Assembly (NCBI RefSeq): GCF_016834655.1
Contig: NZ_JAENHP010000005.1
Location: 186,001 to 250,000 of the forward strand
From: Paractinoplanes ovalisporus
GTDB lineage: Bacteria; Actinomycetota; Actinomycetes; Mycobacteriales; Micromonosporaceae
Length of the DNA: 64,000 nucleotides
Direction of reading: 5' to 3'
The notes beneath the pieces are model-generated. The model worked only from the letters and a program-made list of their open reading frames with translations. It did not search any database and had not been told where the DNA came from. Position numbers and translations under genes: made by a program. Below, piece after piece: positions 31,198 to 39,914 of the stretch. The number at the start of each line of letters is the position of its first letter. Within the stretch, counting starts at the first letter, position 1.

Positions 31198-31956
31198 ATG
31201 ACGATGGTGACCGAGCAGGCAGTACCGGTTGGCAGTCCGAACCCGCCCGCGCGGCCCCGCCGGGTCGTGCTGAAACTCTCCGGTGAGGTGTTCGGCGGCG
31301 GCGCGGTCGGCGTCGACCCCGACATCGTGCAGGGCATCGCCCGGCAGATCGCCACCGTCATCCGGCGCGGCATCCAGGTCGCCGTCGTGGTCGGTGGCGG
31401 CAACTTCTTCCGCGGCGCCGAACTGCAGAAGCGCGGCATGGACCGCAACCGCGCCGACTACATGGGCATGCTCGGCACGGTCATGAACGGCCTGGCCCTC
31501 CAGGACTTCCTGGAGAAGGAAGGCATCGAGACCCGCGTGCAGACCGCCATCACCATGGCTCAGGTCGCCGAGCCCTACATCCCGTTGCGCGCCATCCGGC
31601 ACCTCGAGAAGGGCCGCTGCGTCATCTTCGGCGCCGGCGCCGGCATGCCGTACTTCTCCACCGACACCGTCACCGCCCAGCGCGCCCTCGAGATCCACGC
31701 GGACGTCGTGCTGATGAGCAAGAACGGTGTCGACGGCGTCTACTCCGCCGACCCCCGCGTCGACCCCGACGCCAAGAAGCTCGACCGCCTCACTTTCCAA
31801 GACGTGATCCAGCAGGGTCTCAAGGTCGCCGACCAGGCCGCCTTCAGCCTCTGCGAGGAGAACGACCTGCCCATGCTGGTCTTCGGCGCCCAAGGCGACG
31901 ACACCATCGTCCGCGCGGTCAGCGGCGAGAAGATCGGCACGCTGATCACCGCCTGA
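31198..31956 (+). CDS. pyrH: UMP kinase
   Basis: This 252-residue amino acid kinase family enzyme phosphorylates UMP to UDP. The conserved block RRVVLKLSGEVFGGG is followed by VAVVVGGGNFFRGAEL, MGMLGTVMNGLALQDF and ARVDPDAKKLDRLTF-type nucleotide site residues (SADPRVDPDAKKL). The N-terminal 18 residues before the first strand are an extension of the usual start. ATG at 31198 has GAAGGGAAGG upstream; ATG at 31204 is a close alternative. A -10-like TAAGGT at 31159-31164 lies after the tsf terminator and may give pyrH its own promoter. Confidence 0.96.
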   Translation: MTMVTEQAVPVGSPNPPARPRRVVLKLSGEVFGGGAVGVDPDIVQGIARQIATVIRRGIQVAVVVGGGNFFRGAELQKRGMDRNRADYMGMLGTVMNGLALQDFLEKEGIETRVQTAITMAQVAEPYIPLRAIRHLEKGRCVIFGAGAGMPYFSTDTVTAQRALEIHADVVLMSKNGVDGVYSADPRVDPDAKKLDRLTFQDVIQQGLKVADQAAFSLCEENDLPMLVFGAQGDDTIVRAVSGEKIGTLITA

Positions 31957-32009
31957 CGCCTTAACGTCCCCGCCAACCACCGAAGAAAGCAAGGAGGCGA
32001 GAAGAGCCG

Positions 32010-32567
32010 GTGATCGACGAGACCCTCTTCGAGGCCGAGGAAAAGATGGAGAGCGCGGTCGAGCACGCCAAGGAGGAGTTCGCCGCGATTCGCACCGGGC
32101 GGGCCACTCCGGCCATGTTCTCCAAGATCCTGGTCGACTACTACGGCGCGCCCACCCCGATCACGCAGATGGCGTCGGTCGGCATCCCGGAGCCGCGCAT
32201 GGTCATTGTGAAGCCCTACGACACGTCGCAGCTCGGCCCGATCGAGCGGGCCATCCGCGACTCCGACCTGGGCGTCAACCCCAACAACGAGGGCACCCAG
32301 CTGCGCATCCACCTGCCGCAGATGACCGAGGAACGGCGTCGCGACATGATCAAGATCGCGCGCAGCAAGGCGGAGGAGGGCCGGGTCGCCATCCGGAACG
32401 TCCGCCGCAAGGCCAAGGAGCAGCTGGACCGCCTGGTCAAGGACGGCGAGGCCGGCGAGGACGACGGCCGTCGGGCCGAGAAGGAGCTCGACGACCTGAC
32501 GCACAAGTACGTCGCGGTCGTCGACGAGCTCCTCAAGCACAAGGAAGCCGAGTTGCTCGAGGTCTGA
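32010..32567 (+). CDS. frr: Ribosome recycling factor
   Basis: This 185-residue protein splits post-termination ribosomes with EF-G. The start GTG at 32010 is preceded by AAGGAGG. Typical segments are EFAAIRTGRATPAMFSKILV, YGAPTPITQMASVGIPEPR and NNEGTQLRIHLPQMTEERR. The C-terminal long helix region contains VRRKAKEQLDRLVKDGEAGE. It follows pyrH by 53 bases and its stop shares a base with the cdsA ATG (TGATG). Confidence 0.97.
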   Translation: MIDETLFEAEEKMESAVEHAKEEFAAIRTGRATPAMFSKILVDYYGAPTPITQMASVGIPEPRMVIVKPYDTSQLGPIERAIRDSDLGVNPNNEGTQLRIHLPQMTEERRRDMIKIARSKAEEGRVAIRNVRRKAKEQLDRLVKDGEAGEDDGRRAEKELDDLTHKYVAVVDELLKHKEAELLEV

Positions 32568-33541
32568 TGTCCTACCTCGATCCGCGTGCCGGGCAGAGCG
32601 CCGGCGACGACACGAGCGTGCCGGCCTGGCACGCGGGCGAGGACGTTCCGACCGGCCCGCTTCCTCTGATCCCCACGACGGAGGAGAAACCACAAATCGG
32701 ACGTCGACGGGCGAAGGGCCCCGGGCGGGCGGGCCGCAACCTGCCCGCCGCGATCGGGGTCGGCGTCGGCCTGGTTCTGCTGGTTCTGATCTCCCTGGTC
32801 ATCTGGCCCGACGCCTTCCTCGGCGTCATCGCCGTGGCCTCCGCCGTCGGCGTCTACGAGATGGTCCGCGCCCTGCGCACCACCGGCTCCGACGCCCCGC
32901 TGATCCCGCTGGTCGCCGGGGCCCTCCTGATGACCGGCCTGGCCTGGTACGACGGCCCCGACGCGCTGCTGCTCGGCCTGGCCGTGACGATCGCCGCATC
33001 GGTGATCTGGCGCATAGCCGACGGCGCGGCCGCGTTCCGCCGTGACCTTGTGTCCAGCGTCATGATTTCGATCTACGTGCCGTTCCTGCTGAGCTTCGGC
33101 GTGCTGCTCCAGCTGCCCGACGCCGGCGAGGACGGCCGGTGGCGCGTGCTCTGCACCCTGCTCGCCGTGGTGCTTTCCGACACAGGTGGCTACGCCGTCG
33201 GCGTCTTCTTCGGCAAGCACAAGATGGCCCCGTCGATCAGCCCCGGCAAGACCTGGGAGGGCTTCTCCGGTTCGGTCGTCTCGTCCGCCGTCGGCAGCGC
33301 CCTTCTGCTGTACTTCCTGCTGGAGATCCCCTGGTACTGGGGTGCGCTCTTCGGCGCGCTGATCTCGGTCGTGGCGGTCGCCGGCGACCTGGCCGAGTCG
33401 ATGCTCAAGCGCGACCTGGGCCTCAAGGACATGAGCAACCTGTTGCCCGGTCACGGCGGCCTCATGGACCGGCTCGACTCCATCCTGTTCGCCGTTCCCA
33501 CCGCTTACCTGCTGTTTGCTCTGATAGGGGCCAACACGTGA
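32567..33541 (+). CDS. cdsA: Phosphatidate cytidylyltransferase
   Basis: This 324-residue membrane enzyme makes CDP-diacylglycerol from CTP and phosphatidate. A hydrophilic N-terminus of about 60 residues is followed by some eight transmembrane helices. The family signature is complete: SMLKRDLGLKDMSNLLPGHG followed by GLMDRLDS near the C-terminus, and the Asp of SDTGGYAVG lies in an earlier loop. It follows frr with a one-base overlap, the conserved frr-cdsA order. Its products feed cardiolipin, phosphatidylinositol and phosphatidylethanolamine synthesis. Confidence 0.95.
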   Translation: MSYLDPRAGQSAGDDTSVPAWHAGEDVPTGPLPLIPTTEEKPQIGRRRAKGPGRAGRNLPAAIGVGVGLVLLVLISLVIWPDAFLGVIAVASAVGVYEMVRALRTTGSDAPLIPLVAGALLMTGLAWYDGPDALLLGLAVTIAASVIWRIADGAAAFRRDLVSSVMISIYVPFLLSFGVLLQLPDAGEDGRWRVLCTLLAVVLSDTGGYAVGVFFGKHKMAPSISPGKTWEGFSGSVVSSAVGSALLLYFLLEIPWYWGALFGALISVVAVAGDLAESMLKRDLGLKDMSNLLPGHGGLMDRLDSILFAVPTAYLLFALIGANT

Positions 33542-33581
33542 ACGGCGCGCACACAGGCGAGCGTGCGAGACTGGATGCGCC

Positions 33582-34760
33582 ATGACGATTCTTCCGGTCA
33601 TCCCGACCAGCCTCGACCAGCCCGACGCGGTCGCCACCCGGCGCCGTCCGTCGATGCCCCCTCGCCACCTTGCCGACCTCGATCTGGCCGCCCGCAAGGA
33701 GGCCGTGAGCGCGCTCGGCGAGCCCGCGTTCCGCGCGAAGCAGATCTCCACCCACTACTTCGGCCGCCTCGTGCGCGAAGTCGACGCGATGACGGACCTG
33801 CCCGCCGCGTCCCGCGCCCGGCTCACCGGTGACCTGCTTCCCACCCTGCTGACTCCGGTCCGCGAGCTGGCCTGTGACGACGGCGCGACCCGCAAGACGC
33901 TGTGGCGGCTGCACGACGGCTCGCTGGTGGAAAGTGTCCTCATGGGCTACCCCGATCGGGTGACGGCCTGTGTGTCGAGCCAGGCCGGCTGCGGCATGGC
34001 CTGCCCGTTCTGCGCCACCGGCCAGCAGGGCCTGACCCGCAACCTGTCCATCGCCGAGATCGTCGACCAGGTGGTCTACCTGGCCGGCGTGGCCGCCTCG
34101 GGCGCCGTCACCGGCTCACCGCCGCGGCTGTCCCGGGTCGTCTTCATGGGCATGGGCGAACCACTGGCGAACTACCCCCGGGTGATCGAGGCTGTGCGCA
34201 GGCTCACCGCCCCGGCGCCGGAGGGCCTCGGGCTCTCGCAACGGCACATAACCGTCTCCACCGTTGGTCTGGTGCCCGCAATCCGCCGTTTGACGGCCGA
34301 AGACCTCAATGTGACCCTTGCGTTGTCCCTGCATGCCCCCGATGATGATCTGCGCGATGAGCTAGTGCCCGTCAACCAGCGCTGGAAGGTGGCCGAGGTG
34401 CTCGATGCCGCGTTCGATTACGCGGCCCGGACCGGACGCCGGATCTCGATCGAGTACGCCCTGATCAGGGACGTCAACGATCAGCCCTGGCGTGCCGACC
34501 TTCTCGGCAAGCTTCTACGCGGCAAGCTGGCGCATGTGAATCTCATCCCGCTGAACCCGACGCCGGGCAGCAAGTGGGATGCGAGTCCGAAACCGGTCGA
34601 GCGCGAGTTCGTCCGCCGGCTGCGCGAGGCCGGAGTTGCGACGACGGTCCGCGACACCCGGGGCCGGGAGATCGATGGCGCGTGCGGCCAGCTGGCCGCG
34701 GGCGAGCTCACGGAGGCGAGCGCTGGGGGCGCCGCCGCCGACGCGGAGGTGGCACAGTGA
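33582..34760 (+). CDS. rlmN: Dual-specificity 23S rRNA/tRNA adenine-C2 methyltransferase RlmN
   Basis: This 392-residue radical SAM enzyme methylates C2 of A2503 in 23S rRNA and A37 in some tRNAs. The iron-sulfur cluster is held by Cys137, Cys141 and Cys144 in GCGMACPFCATGQ. The SAM-binding FMGMGEPLANY segment and STVGLVPAIRRL are typical. The second catalytic Cys is in GREIDGACGQLA near residue 370. A C-terminal tail beyond that is Ala-rich. It follows cdsA in the same order as in streptomycetes and mycobacteria. Confidence 0.96.
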   Translation: MTILPVIPTSLDQPDAVATRRRPSMPPRHLADLDLAARKEAVSALGEPAFRAKQISTHYFGRLVREVDAMTDLPAASRARLTGDLLPTLLTPVRELACDDGATRKTLWRLHDGSLVESVLMGYPDRVTACVSSQAGCGMACPFCATGQQGLTRNLSIAEIVDQVVYLAGVAASGAVTGSPPRLSRVVFMGMGEPLANYPRVIEAVRRLTAPAPEGLGLSQRHITVSTVGLVPAIRRLTAEDLNVTLALSLHAPDDDLRDELVPVNQRWKVAEVLDAAFDYAARTGRRISIEYALIRDVNDQPWRADLLGKLLRGKLAHVNLIPLNPTPGSKWDASPKPVEREFVRRLREAGVATTVRDTRGREIDGACGQLAAGELTEASAGGAAADAEVAQ

Positions 34761-34797
34761 CTGGGCTCAGGTCCCAGCGAGCGGAGTGGGAGACGTT

Positions 34798-35928
34798 GTG
34801 ACGAGTCAGGGGCAACGTTTCCGGAGGCGTGCGCTGCGCCGTGGCTACAAGGTGGACGAGGTCGACACCTTCCTCGACCGGGTCGAGGCCACCCTGTCCG
34901 GCGAGCAGACCGGCCCGCCGGTCGGCGCTCAAGAGGTGCACGACGTGGTCTTCCGCGTCCGGTTCGGCGGTTACGACGAGTGGCAGGTCGACCTGCACCT
35001 CGACCGTGTCGAGCGACAGCTGGCCGAGCTGGAGGACCGTGGCGGCCGGGGCGCGCCCCCGCCCGACCCCATGCGTGACTCCCTGCGCGGCGGCCTCTCC
35101 GCGGCCAAGCCGGGCCTCGGCGCGGCCATGAGCGGCGGCGGTGGCATGGGCGGACAGGGCATGGGTGGCGGCATGGGCGGCCGGATGGCCCCGCCCACCG
35201 AGCGCCTGCCCGCTCCGCCGGTGCGTGACGACCGCTTCCAGCAGGGCCCGCCGCAACGCGGCCAGATGCCGCCCGACCCTTACGGCCGCTACGACGAGCC
35301 GACCGGTTACGGCCAGCCGCAGCAACCCCAGCTTCCGCAGCGGCCCTCGGGCCCGCCGGCCTACGACCGTGACCCCCGCGAACAGCGTGACCCGCGTGGT
35401 TACGACCGCGGTGGCTACGACACGGGCAGCTTCGAACAGCCCACCGGCGGCTTCGACGGCTTCGAGGCGGGCCGGCACGGCAAGGCCGACATGACCGCCG
35501 AGATCCGCATGCCGCAGCGCGAGCAGCAGGACCCGCGCGGCGGTTACGGCGGCCCGCCGATGAGTGGCCCGCCCATGAGCGGTCCGCCGATGGGCAACGC
35601 CCCGATGAGCGGCCCGCCGATGGGTTACGGCGAACCTCAGCAGCCCCAGTTGCCCCCGCCGATGGGCGAGCCCGGTGGCGAGCTCTACCGGGTCGACCAG
35701 TTGCGGCGCACGTTCCAGCCGCGGCGCTTCGGCAGTGGTTACGACCCGAGTCAGGTCGACCGCCTGTTCGAGGGCATCCTGCAGGCGATGACCGGGCGCG
35801 GGCCCATGCCCGTACCGGAAAATGATCTCGACATGCTGCAGTTCGGCCTGGTGCCGGGCGGCTATTTCGAGGCCGAGGTCGACGCCGCCCTGCGCGAGGT
35901 GAAGGACATCCTCACGCGGCGCCGGTGA
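34798..35928 (+). CDS. Protein with four DivIVA-type repeats
   Basis: This 376-residue protein shows the DivIVA short motif (F...GY...VD..L..V) four times in two tandem pairs. Copy 1 is F8-E30 (RRGYKVDEVDTFLDRVE), copy 2 is F52-E72 (RFGGYDEWQVDLHLDRVE), copy 3 is F306-F324 (RRFGSGYDPSQVDRLF) and copy 4 is F349-V366 (VPGGYFEAEVDAALREV). Between residues about 80 and 295 runs a Gly/Met/Pro/Gln/Arg-rich linker with repeats of GPPMSGPPMG. DivIVA modules bind curved membranes at poles and septa. GTG at 34798 follows GGGAG. The gene is last before a strong terminator. Cell polarity or division-related scaffold is the likely role, by inference. Confidence 0.8.
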   Translation: MTSQGQRFRRRALRRGYKVDEVDTFLDRVEATLSGEQTGPPVGAQEVHDVVFRVRFGGYDEWQVDLHLDRVERQLAELEDRGGRGAPPPDPMRDSLRGGLSAAKPGLGAAMSGGGGMGGQGMGGGMGGRMAPPTERLPAPPVRDDRFQQGPPQRGQMPPDPYGRYDEPTGYGQPQQPQLPQRPSGPPAYDRDPREQRDPRGYDRGGYDTGSFEQPTGGFDGFEAGRHGKADMTAEIRMPQREQQDPRGGYGGPPMSGPPMSGPPMGNAPMSGPPMGYGEPQQPQLPPPMGEPGGELYRVDQLRRTFQPRRFGSGYDPSQVDRLFEGILQAMTGRGPMPVPENDLDMLQFGLVPGGYFEAEVDAALREVKDILTRRR

Positions 35929-35942
35929 CAAGACGCGAAAAA

Positions 35943-35964
35943 GGGGCCCGAGGGCCCCTTTTTT
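35943..35964 (+). terminator. Intrinsic terminator (bidirectional)
   Basis: GGGGCCC at 35943-35949 pairs with GGGCCCC at 35952-35958, followed by six T (35959-35964). Five A precede it on the other side, so it can also end the convergent DUF2631 transcript. This is the clearest classical terminator in the window. Confidence 0.9.
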
Positions 35965-35977
35965 GTTGCGCGAAAGC

Positions 35978-36211
35978 TTACTGGTCTTCCGGCTTGAGAC
36001 CGTTGCGCCGCAGCACGGCGTCGACGATCACCGCGGCGACGAGCCCGACCGCGAAGACCACGAGCCAGATGTTCTCGGTGTTGCCCTCGTGGTTGCCCCA
36101 GAAGAACAGCAGCATGATCGCGGCCGAAATGATCGCCGCACGTCGCGCCCGCTTCCGGTTGCCCGGCTTGAGCTGGTCGGGGGCGTAGACCGGATCCGAT
36201 TCGGCAGACAC
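35978..36211 (-). CDS. DUF2631 family membrane protein
   Basis: This 77-residue protein has two transmembrane segments (AAIISAAIMLLFFWGN and NIWLVVFAVGLVAAVIVDAVL) joined by NHEGNTENI, and a basic cytoplasmic part before the first helix. The NH-x-G-x-x-E-(D/N)-I-W-L pattern matches DUF2631, a small actinobacterial family whose mycobacterial member also lies close to the cdsA-dxr-rip region. The function is not known. It converges with the DivIVA-repeat gene across the shared terminator. Confidence 0.8.
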   Translation of the reverse strand: MSAESDPVYAPDQLKPGNRKRARRAAIISAAIMLLFFWGNHEGNTENIWLVVFAVGLVAAVIVDAVLRRNGLKPEDQ

Positions 36212-36339
36212 GGCTCAGTCCTTCCTCAAGGTCGATCTCATCTGAGGATCAGTCTCGCACGACGCCTCCGCGCGCGGCCCACCAACCCGGACCCGGTACC
36301 TTCGATGCGGTCAGCTTCTCGGATCGAGGGAGTAGAGCG

Positions 36340-37896
36340 GTGCGGATCACGGGCACAGGACACGCGAGCATGCGGATCGACACCGCCGCCGGCAGCATTC
36401 TGTGCGACCCATGGGTCAATCCGGCGTATTTCGCCTCATGGTTCCCGTTCCCTGACAACTCGCTGCTCGACTGGGAGACCCTGGGCGACGTCGACTACCT
36501 CTACGTGTCGCACCTGCACCGCGACCACTTCGACGCCGAGCACCTCAAGCGGTTCATCAGCAAGAAGGCCACGGTGCTGCTGCCGGAATACCCGACCAGC
36601 CAGCTCGAGGACGAACTGCGCGACCTGGGCTTCACGAGCTTCCTCAAGACCAAGTCGGACGAGGTGCACGAGCTCGACGGCGGCCTCAAGGTGATGATCC
36701 AGGCGCTGATCAGCCCCACCGACGGCCCGATCGGCGACTCGTCGCTCTGGGTGGAATACGACGGCATCCGGGTGCTCAACCAGAACGACGCCCGGCCGAC
36801 CGACCTGACCCGCTTCAACGAGCTGGGCCACGTGCACGCCCACATGCTGCAGTTCAGCGGCGCTATCTGGTACCCGATGGTCTACGAGCTGCCCGAGGCG
36901 GCCAAGACCGCGTTCGGAAAGCAGAAGCGTGACCGCCAGTTCGACCGTACGTGGCGTTACATCGACGACCTGAAGGCCGACCACGTCTTCCCGATCGCCG
37001 GCCCGCCGTGCTTCCTCGACGACACGCTCTGGAAGTTCAACGACATCTTCGGCGACGAGGGCAACATCTTCCCCGACCAGTCGGTCTTCATGGCCGAGTA
37101 CGCCAAGGTCGGCGGCACCAACGGCGTGGTTCTGCTCCCCGGGTCGGTGTCCGAACTGTCCGCCTCATCCATCGAGACGTCGCATCCGACCGACGTCGAC
37201 GAGTTCTTCGCCAACAAGCAGGCCCATCTCGAAGAGATGCGCGAGCGCAAGGCCCCGGTCATCGCCGCCGAGAAGGCGAGCTGGCGTCACCCCGAGATCG
37301 ACGTGCTGGGCGCCCTCAAGAAGCGCATCGAGCCCCTGCTCGAAGAGTCGATCTACATGGCGCAGGGCGTCGGCGGCCCGGTCCGCTTCGACCTGACCGA
37401 CTCGTTCGGCCCCGACGGAGAGGTCGTCGAGTCGATCGTCGTCGACTTCCCCGGCAAGCAGGTCCGGCCCTACGCCGACGAGAAGGTGCGCTACCGCTTC
37501 AAGACCGGCCGGGCCCTGATCGAGCACCTGATCCACATCGACGAGGGCGACTGGGTCAACTCGCTGTTCCTGAGCTGCCGCTTCTCCGCCGCGCGCATCG
37601 GGCAGTACAACGAATACGTCTACGCGTTCTTCAAGTGCCTGAGCGAGGAGCGCCTGCAGTACGCCGAGGGCTGGTACGACGAGCACGAGAAGGCCGTCGA
37701 GGCCGAGGACACGGTGCTCGGCGACTGGACGGTCCAGCGGCGTTGCCCGCACCTCAAGGCCGACCTGTCCCGTTTCGGCATGGTCGACGGCAACGTGCTC
37801 ACCTGCCAGCTGCACGGCTGGAAGTTCGACCTGCCCAGCGGACGGTGTCTGACCAGCGTGGGCCACAAGATCAGGGCCGAGAAGACCGAAAACTAA
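36340..37896 (+). CDS. MBL-fold/Rieske [2Fe-2S] fusion protein
   Basis: This 518-residue protein joins two redox-related domains. The N-terminal half is a metallo-beta-lactamase fold with the metal motif SHLHRDHFD (His58, His60, Asp62, His63) near the start of a UlaG-like domain. The C-terminus is a Rieske domain: Cys469 and His471 in CPHLKADL, and Cys489 and His492 in CQLHGWKFD, all four iron-sulfur ligands present. A middle region of about 200 residues is unassigned. The arrangement recalls the CMP-sialic acid hydroxylase family, where an N-terminal Rieske and MBL fold occur in the opposite order. GTG at 36340 follows GGGAG. The substrate is unknown; oxygen-dependent chemistry on a sugar or lipid is a guess. 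Confidence 0.85.
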   Translation: MRITGTGHASMRIDTAAGSILCDPWVNPAYFASWFPFPDNSLLDWETLGDVDYLYVSHLHRDHFDAEHLKRFISKKATVLLPEYPTSQLEDELRDLGFTSFLKTKSDEVHELDGGLKVMIQALISPTDGPIGDSSLWVEYDGIRVLNQNDARPTDLTRFNELGHVHAHMLQFSGAIWYPMVYELPEAAKTAFGKQKRDRQFDRTWRYIDDLKADHVFPIAGPPCFLDDTLWKFNDIFGDEGNIFPDQSVFMAEYAKVGGTNGVVLLPGSVSELSASSIETSHPTDVDEFFANKQAHLEEMRERKAPVIAAEKASWRHPEIDVLGALKKRIEPLLEESIYMAQGVGGPVRFDLTDSFGPDGEVVESIVVDFPGKQVRPYADEKVRYRFKTGRALIEHLIHIDEGDWVNSLFLSCRFSAARIGQYNEYVYAFFKCLSEERLQYAEGWYDEHEKAVEAEDTVLGDWTVQRRCPHLKADLSRFGMVDGNVLTCQLHGWKFDLPSGRCLTSVGHKIRAEKTEN

Positions 37897-38057
37897 GGTC
37901 AAGATCTTCAGGTCCCGGCGGGGCGCGGGATACAGACCGTCGCTCCCGCGGGGACCCGGGCGGTTTTCGCTGGCCGCTGACGCGTCCAGAACGCGAAAGC
38001 CACCCGGGCGACGTGCGTGAGCGGTCGCGCCCAAGAACGCAACCCCGTTCGCCGCCC

Positions 38058-38085
38058 TGTGGACAACGGGGCGGCCTGTGGACAA
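38058..38085 (-). promoter_or_regulatory. DnaA-box-like pair, 19-bp spacing
   Basis: TGTGGACAA occurs at 38058-38066 and 38077-38085, the reverse complement of TTGTCCACA. The start-to-start distance is 19 bp, the same as in the pair at 40785-40812. Confidence 0.4.
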
Positions 38086-38092
38086 CTCAAAT

Positions 38093-38153
38093 CAAGATCG
38101 CCCGAAATCCGATAGGTTCCCCACCCTGGGTGGGGCCGCCAAGAGTAGGCGGT
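38093..38153 (+). repeat. Composite intergenic repeat, copy 1
   Basis: This copy reads CAAGATCGCCCGAA (38093-38106), then CCCACCCT near 38120-38127, then AGAGTAGGCGGT (38142-38153). The CCGCC just before and the GGCGG at the end can pair around AAGAGTA. The same three words occur in the same order at 57348-57444. Confidence 0.5.
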
Positions 38154-38269
38154 GCTCGCCGGCGCCGACGCGGCCCGGAGCTGCGGCATGGTCTTGGACG
38201 CGGCAGCGGCGCAGCCGAGGGCTGCGCCACCGCTGTCGTCTCGCGCCCACCAGGCGTACGAAAGTCAGC

Positions 38270-39877
38270 TCAGGCCAGGTCGCGGAGGATGCGCTGGGCT
38301 GCGTTGTGGCCGGCGGCGCCGATGACGCTCCCGGCCGGGTGGGCGCCGGCCGAACCCGCGTAGAGGCCGTCGAGGCCCGTGAAATACGGCATCCGCTCGT
38401 TGAAGGCGACCGTGTTGTCGACGTGGTGGATGTGGCCGCCGGTGATGCCGAAGTGCTGCTCGATGCCCTGCGGGGTGAGCGGCATGGTGTCGGCCACCAG
38501 GTCACGGGTGCCGGGGGCGTAACGCTCGCAGATGTCGAGCAACCTTTCGACGTACGCGGGAAGTTCGGCCTCCCAGGTCGAACCGGCCGGCGTGTAGGGC
38601 ACCGACTGCACGAACAGCGCCGACGAGTGGTGGCCGTCGGCGTCCTGCAGGGACGGGTCGACCGTGGTGTGCAGGTACCACTCGATGGTCGGCTCGTCGG
38701 GCAGCCGGCCCGCCTGCACGTCGGCCCACATGGCGCGGAGCGCGGCCATCGGGGAGTCGGCGCCGGGCTGACCGGCCAGGCCGGCCGAACCGGGCAGCAG
38801 GTGGATCGTGGAGCCGAACGGGGACGCCGAGCCGGGCGGCAGACACGTGAACTGCGGCAGGCCACGCAGGGCGAGGTTGAGCTTCAGCGTGGTGCCGGGG
38901 CGCTTCACCGCGGCCATGCGCTCGGTCAGCGACGACGGCAGCGAGCCGGACGGCACGAGGTCCATCAGGCGGTACGGGTCGCAGGAACCGAGCACGACCC
39001 GCGCGCTGATCGAGCGGCCGTCGGCCAGGACAACCCCGCTGGCGGCGCCGCCGTCGACCGTGACCGACTGGACCGGCGCCTCGGTGAGGATGCGCGCGCC
39101 GGCGGCCCGGGCGGCGTCGGCGAACGTGCGGGTGACCGTGCCCATGCCGCCCTTGGCGATCATCCACGTGCCGTCCGAGCCGGGCAGGCGGCACATGTTG
39201 TGCACGAGGAAGTTGTGGCCGGTGCCGGGGTCGTCGGGGCCCGCGTTGAGGCCGGAGAGCCCGTCGGTCACCGCGTACATGCTGACCAGCAGTTCGCTCT
39301 TGAAGCCGAACCGGGCGAGGTAGTCGGCGACCGATCCGCGGACGAGGTCGATGAACGTGCTCTGCAACTGCGGGCGGATGTAGCGGTCGGCGATCTCCTC
39401 GACGCTGCCGGGCTCGGAGAGCCAGGACGGGGCGAGGTCGCTGCGCAGCGCGCCGATCTCGACGCCCAGCTGCTCGTCGGCGGCGGCGTCACGCGGCGAG
39501 AAGAAGCGCTCGAGCTGCTCGCGGGTCGACGCGTGGTCGCGGCCGAACAGCAGATAGGGCGAGCCGGCCGGGCCCGGCGTCGGCAGGAAGTAGTGCGGAT
39601 CGCGGCGCAGCACCGGGATGTCGACGTCGAGCGTGCGCAGCAGCTCGGGCGGCATCAGGCCCAGAAGATAGGAGCCGGTGGAGTGGCCGAGACCGGGCAC
39701 CCGGGGGAACGGGTGTTCGGTGCGGGCGGCGCCACCGATCACGTCGGTGGCCTCGAGGACGACGACGTCGAGGCCGGCCCGGGCGAGCAGGATCGCGGAG
39801 ACCAGGCCGTTGTGACCAGCGCCGATGATCACAACGTCGGACCGGGTGGGGAGTCCGGTGTCGGGGTGAGCGGTCAT
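38270..39877 (-). CDS. Phytoene desaturase-like NAD(P)/FAD-dependent oxidoreductase
   Basis: This 535-residue flavoprotein has the FAD motif VVIIGAGHNGLVSAILLARA (G19-x-G21-x-x-G24) and the following acidic end of strand two. The AKGGMGTVTRTFADAARAAG segment and the C-terminal YFTGLDGLYAGSAGAHPAGS block are characteristic of the CrtI/phytoene dehydrogenase-related family (the COG1233 type). Relatives act on carotenoids, retinoids or are uncharacterised. No carotenoid genes are adjacent, so the substrate is unknown. ATG at 39877 is chosen because the conserved FAD fold begins 14 residues later. Confidence 0.85.
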   Translation of the reverse strand: MTAHPDTGLPTRSDVVIIGAGHNGLVSAILLARAGLDVVVLEATDVIGGAARTEHPFPRVPGLGHSTGSYLLGLMPPELLRTLDVDIPVLRRDPHYFLPTPGPAGSPYLLFGRDHASTREQLERFFSPRDAAADEQLGVEIGALRSDLAPSWLSEPGSVEEIADRYIRPQLQSTFIDLVRGSVADYLARFGFKSELLVSMYAVTDGLSGLNAGPDDPGTGHNFLVHNMCRLPGSDGTWMIAKGGMGTVTRTFADAARAAGARILTEAPVQSVTVDGGAASGVVLADGRSISARVVLGSCDPYRLMDLVPSGSLPSSLTERMAAVKRPGTTLKLNLALRGLPQFTCLPPGSASPFGSTIHLLPGSAGLAGQPGADSPMAALRAMWADVQAGRLPDEPTIEWYLHTTVDPSLQDADGHHSSALFVQSVPYTPAGSTWEAELPAYVERLLDICERYAPGTRDLVADTMPLTPQGIEQHFGITGGHIHHVDNTVAFNERMPYFTGLDGLYAGSAGAHPAGSVIGAAGHNAAQRILRDLA

Positions 39878-39914
39878 GACGACTGAGCGTAGCGCGTGGC
39901 GATTCGAACGATTA

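Larger units (their letters stand above)
37897..38269. other. 373-base convergent gap with repeats
   Basis: No gene is supported here. The gap holds two copies of CCTGTGGACAAC, one covering 38056-38067 and one 38075-38086. Next come CAAGATCG at 38093-38100, a perfect CCCCACCC-T-GGGTGGGG palindrome near 38119-38135 and AGAGTAGGCGGT at 38142-38153. These last elements recur in the same order near 57.35-57.44 kb. The first half (37900-38050) is GC-rich with no clear structure. Confidence 0.5.

Noticed and set aside
37905..38000. Possible terminator after the MBL-Rieske gene (CCCGCGGGGACCCGGGCGGTTTT)
   Set aside because: The pairing is poor and offset; I could not form a stem longer than four or five base pairs.
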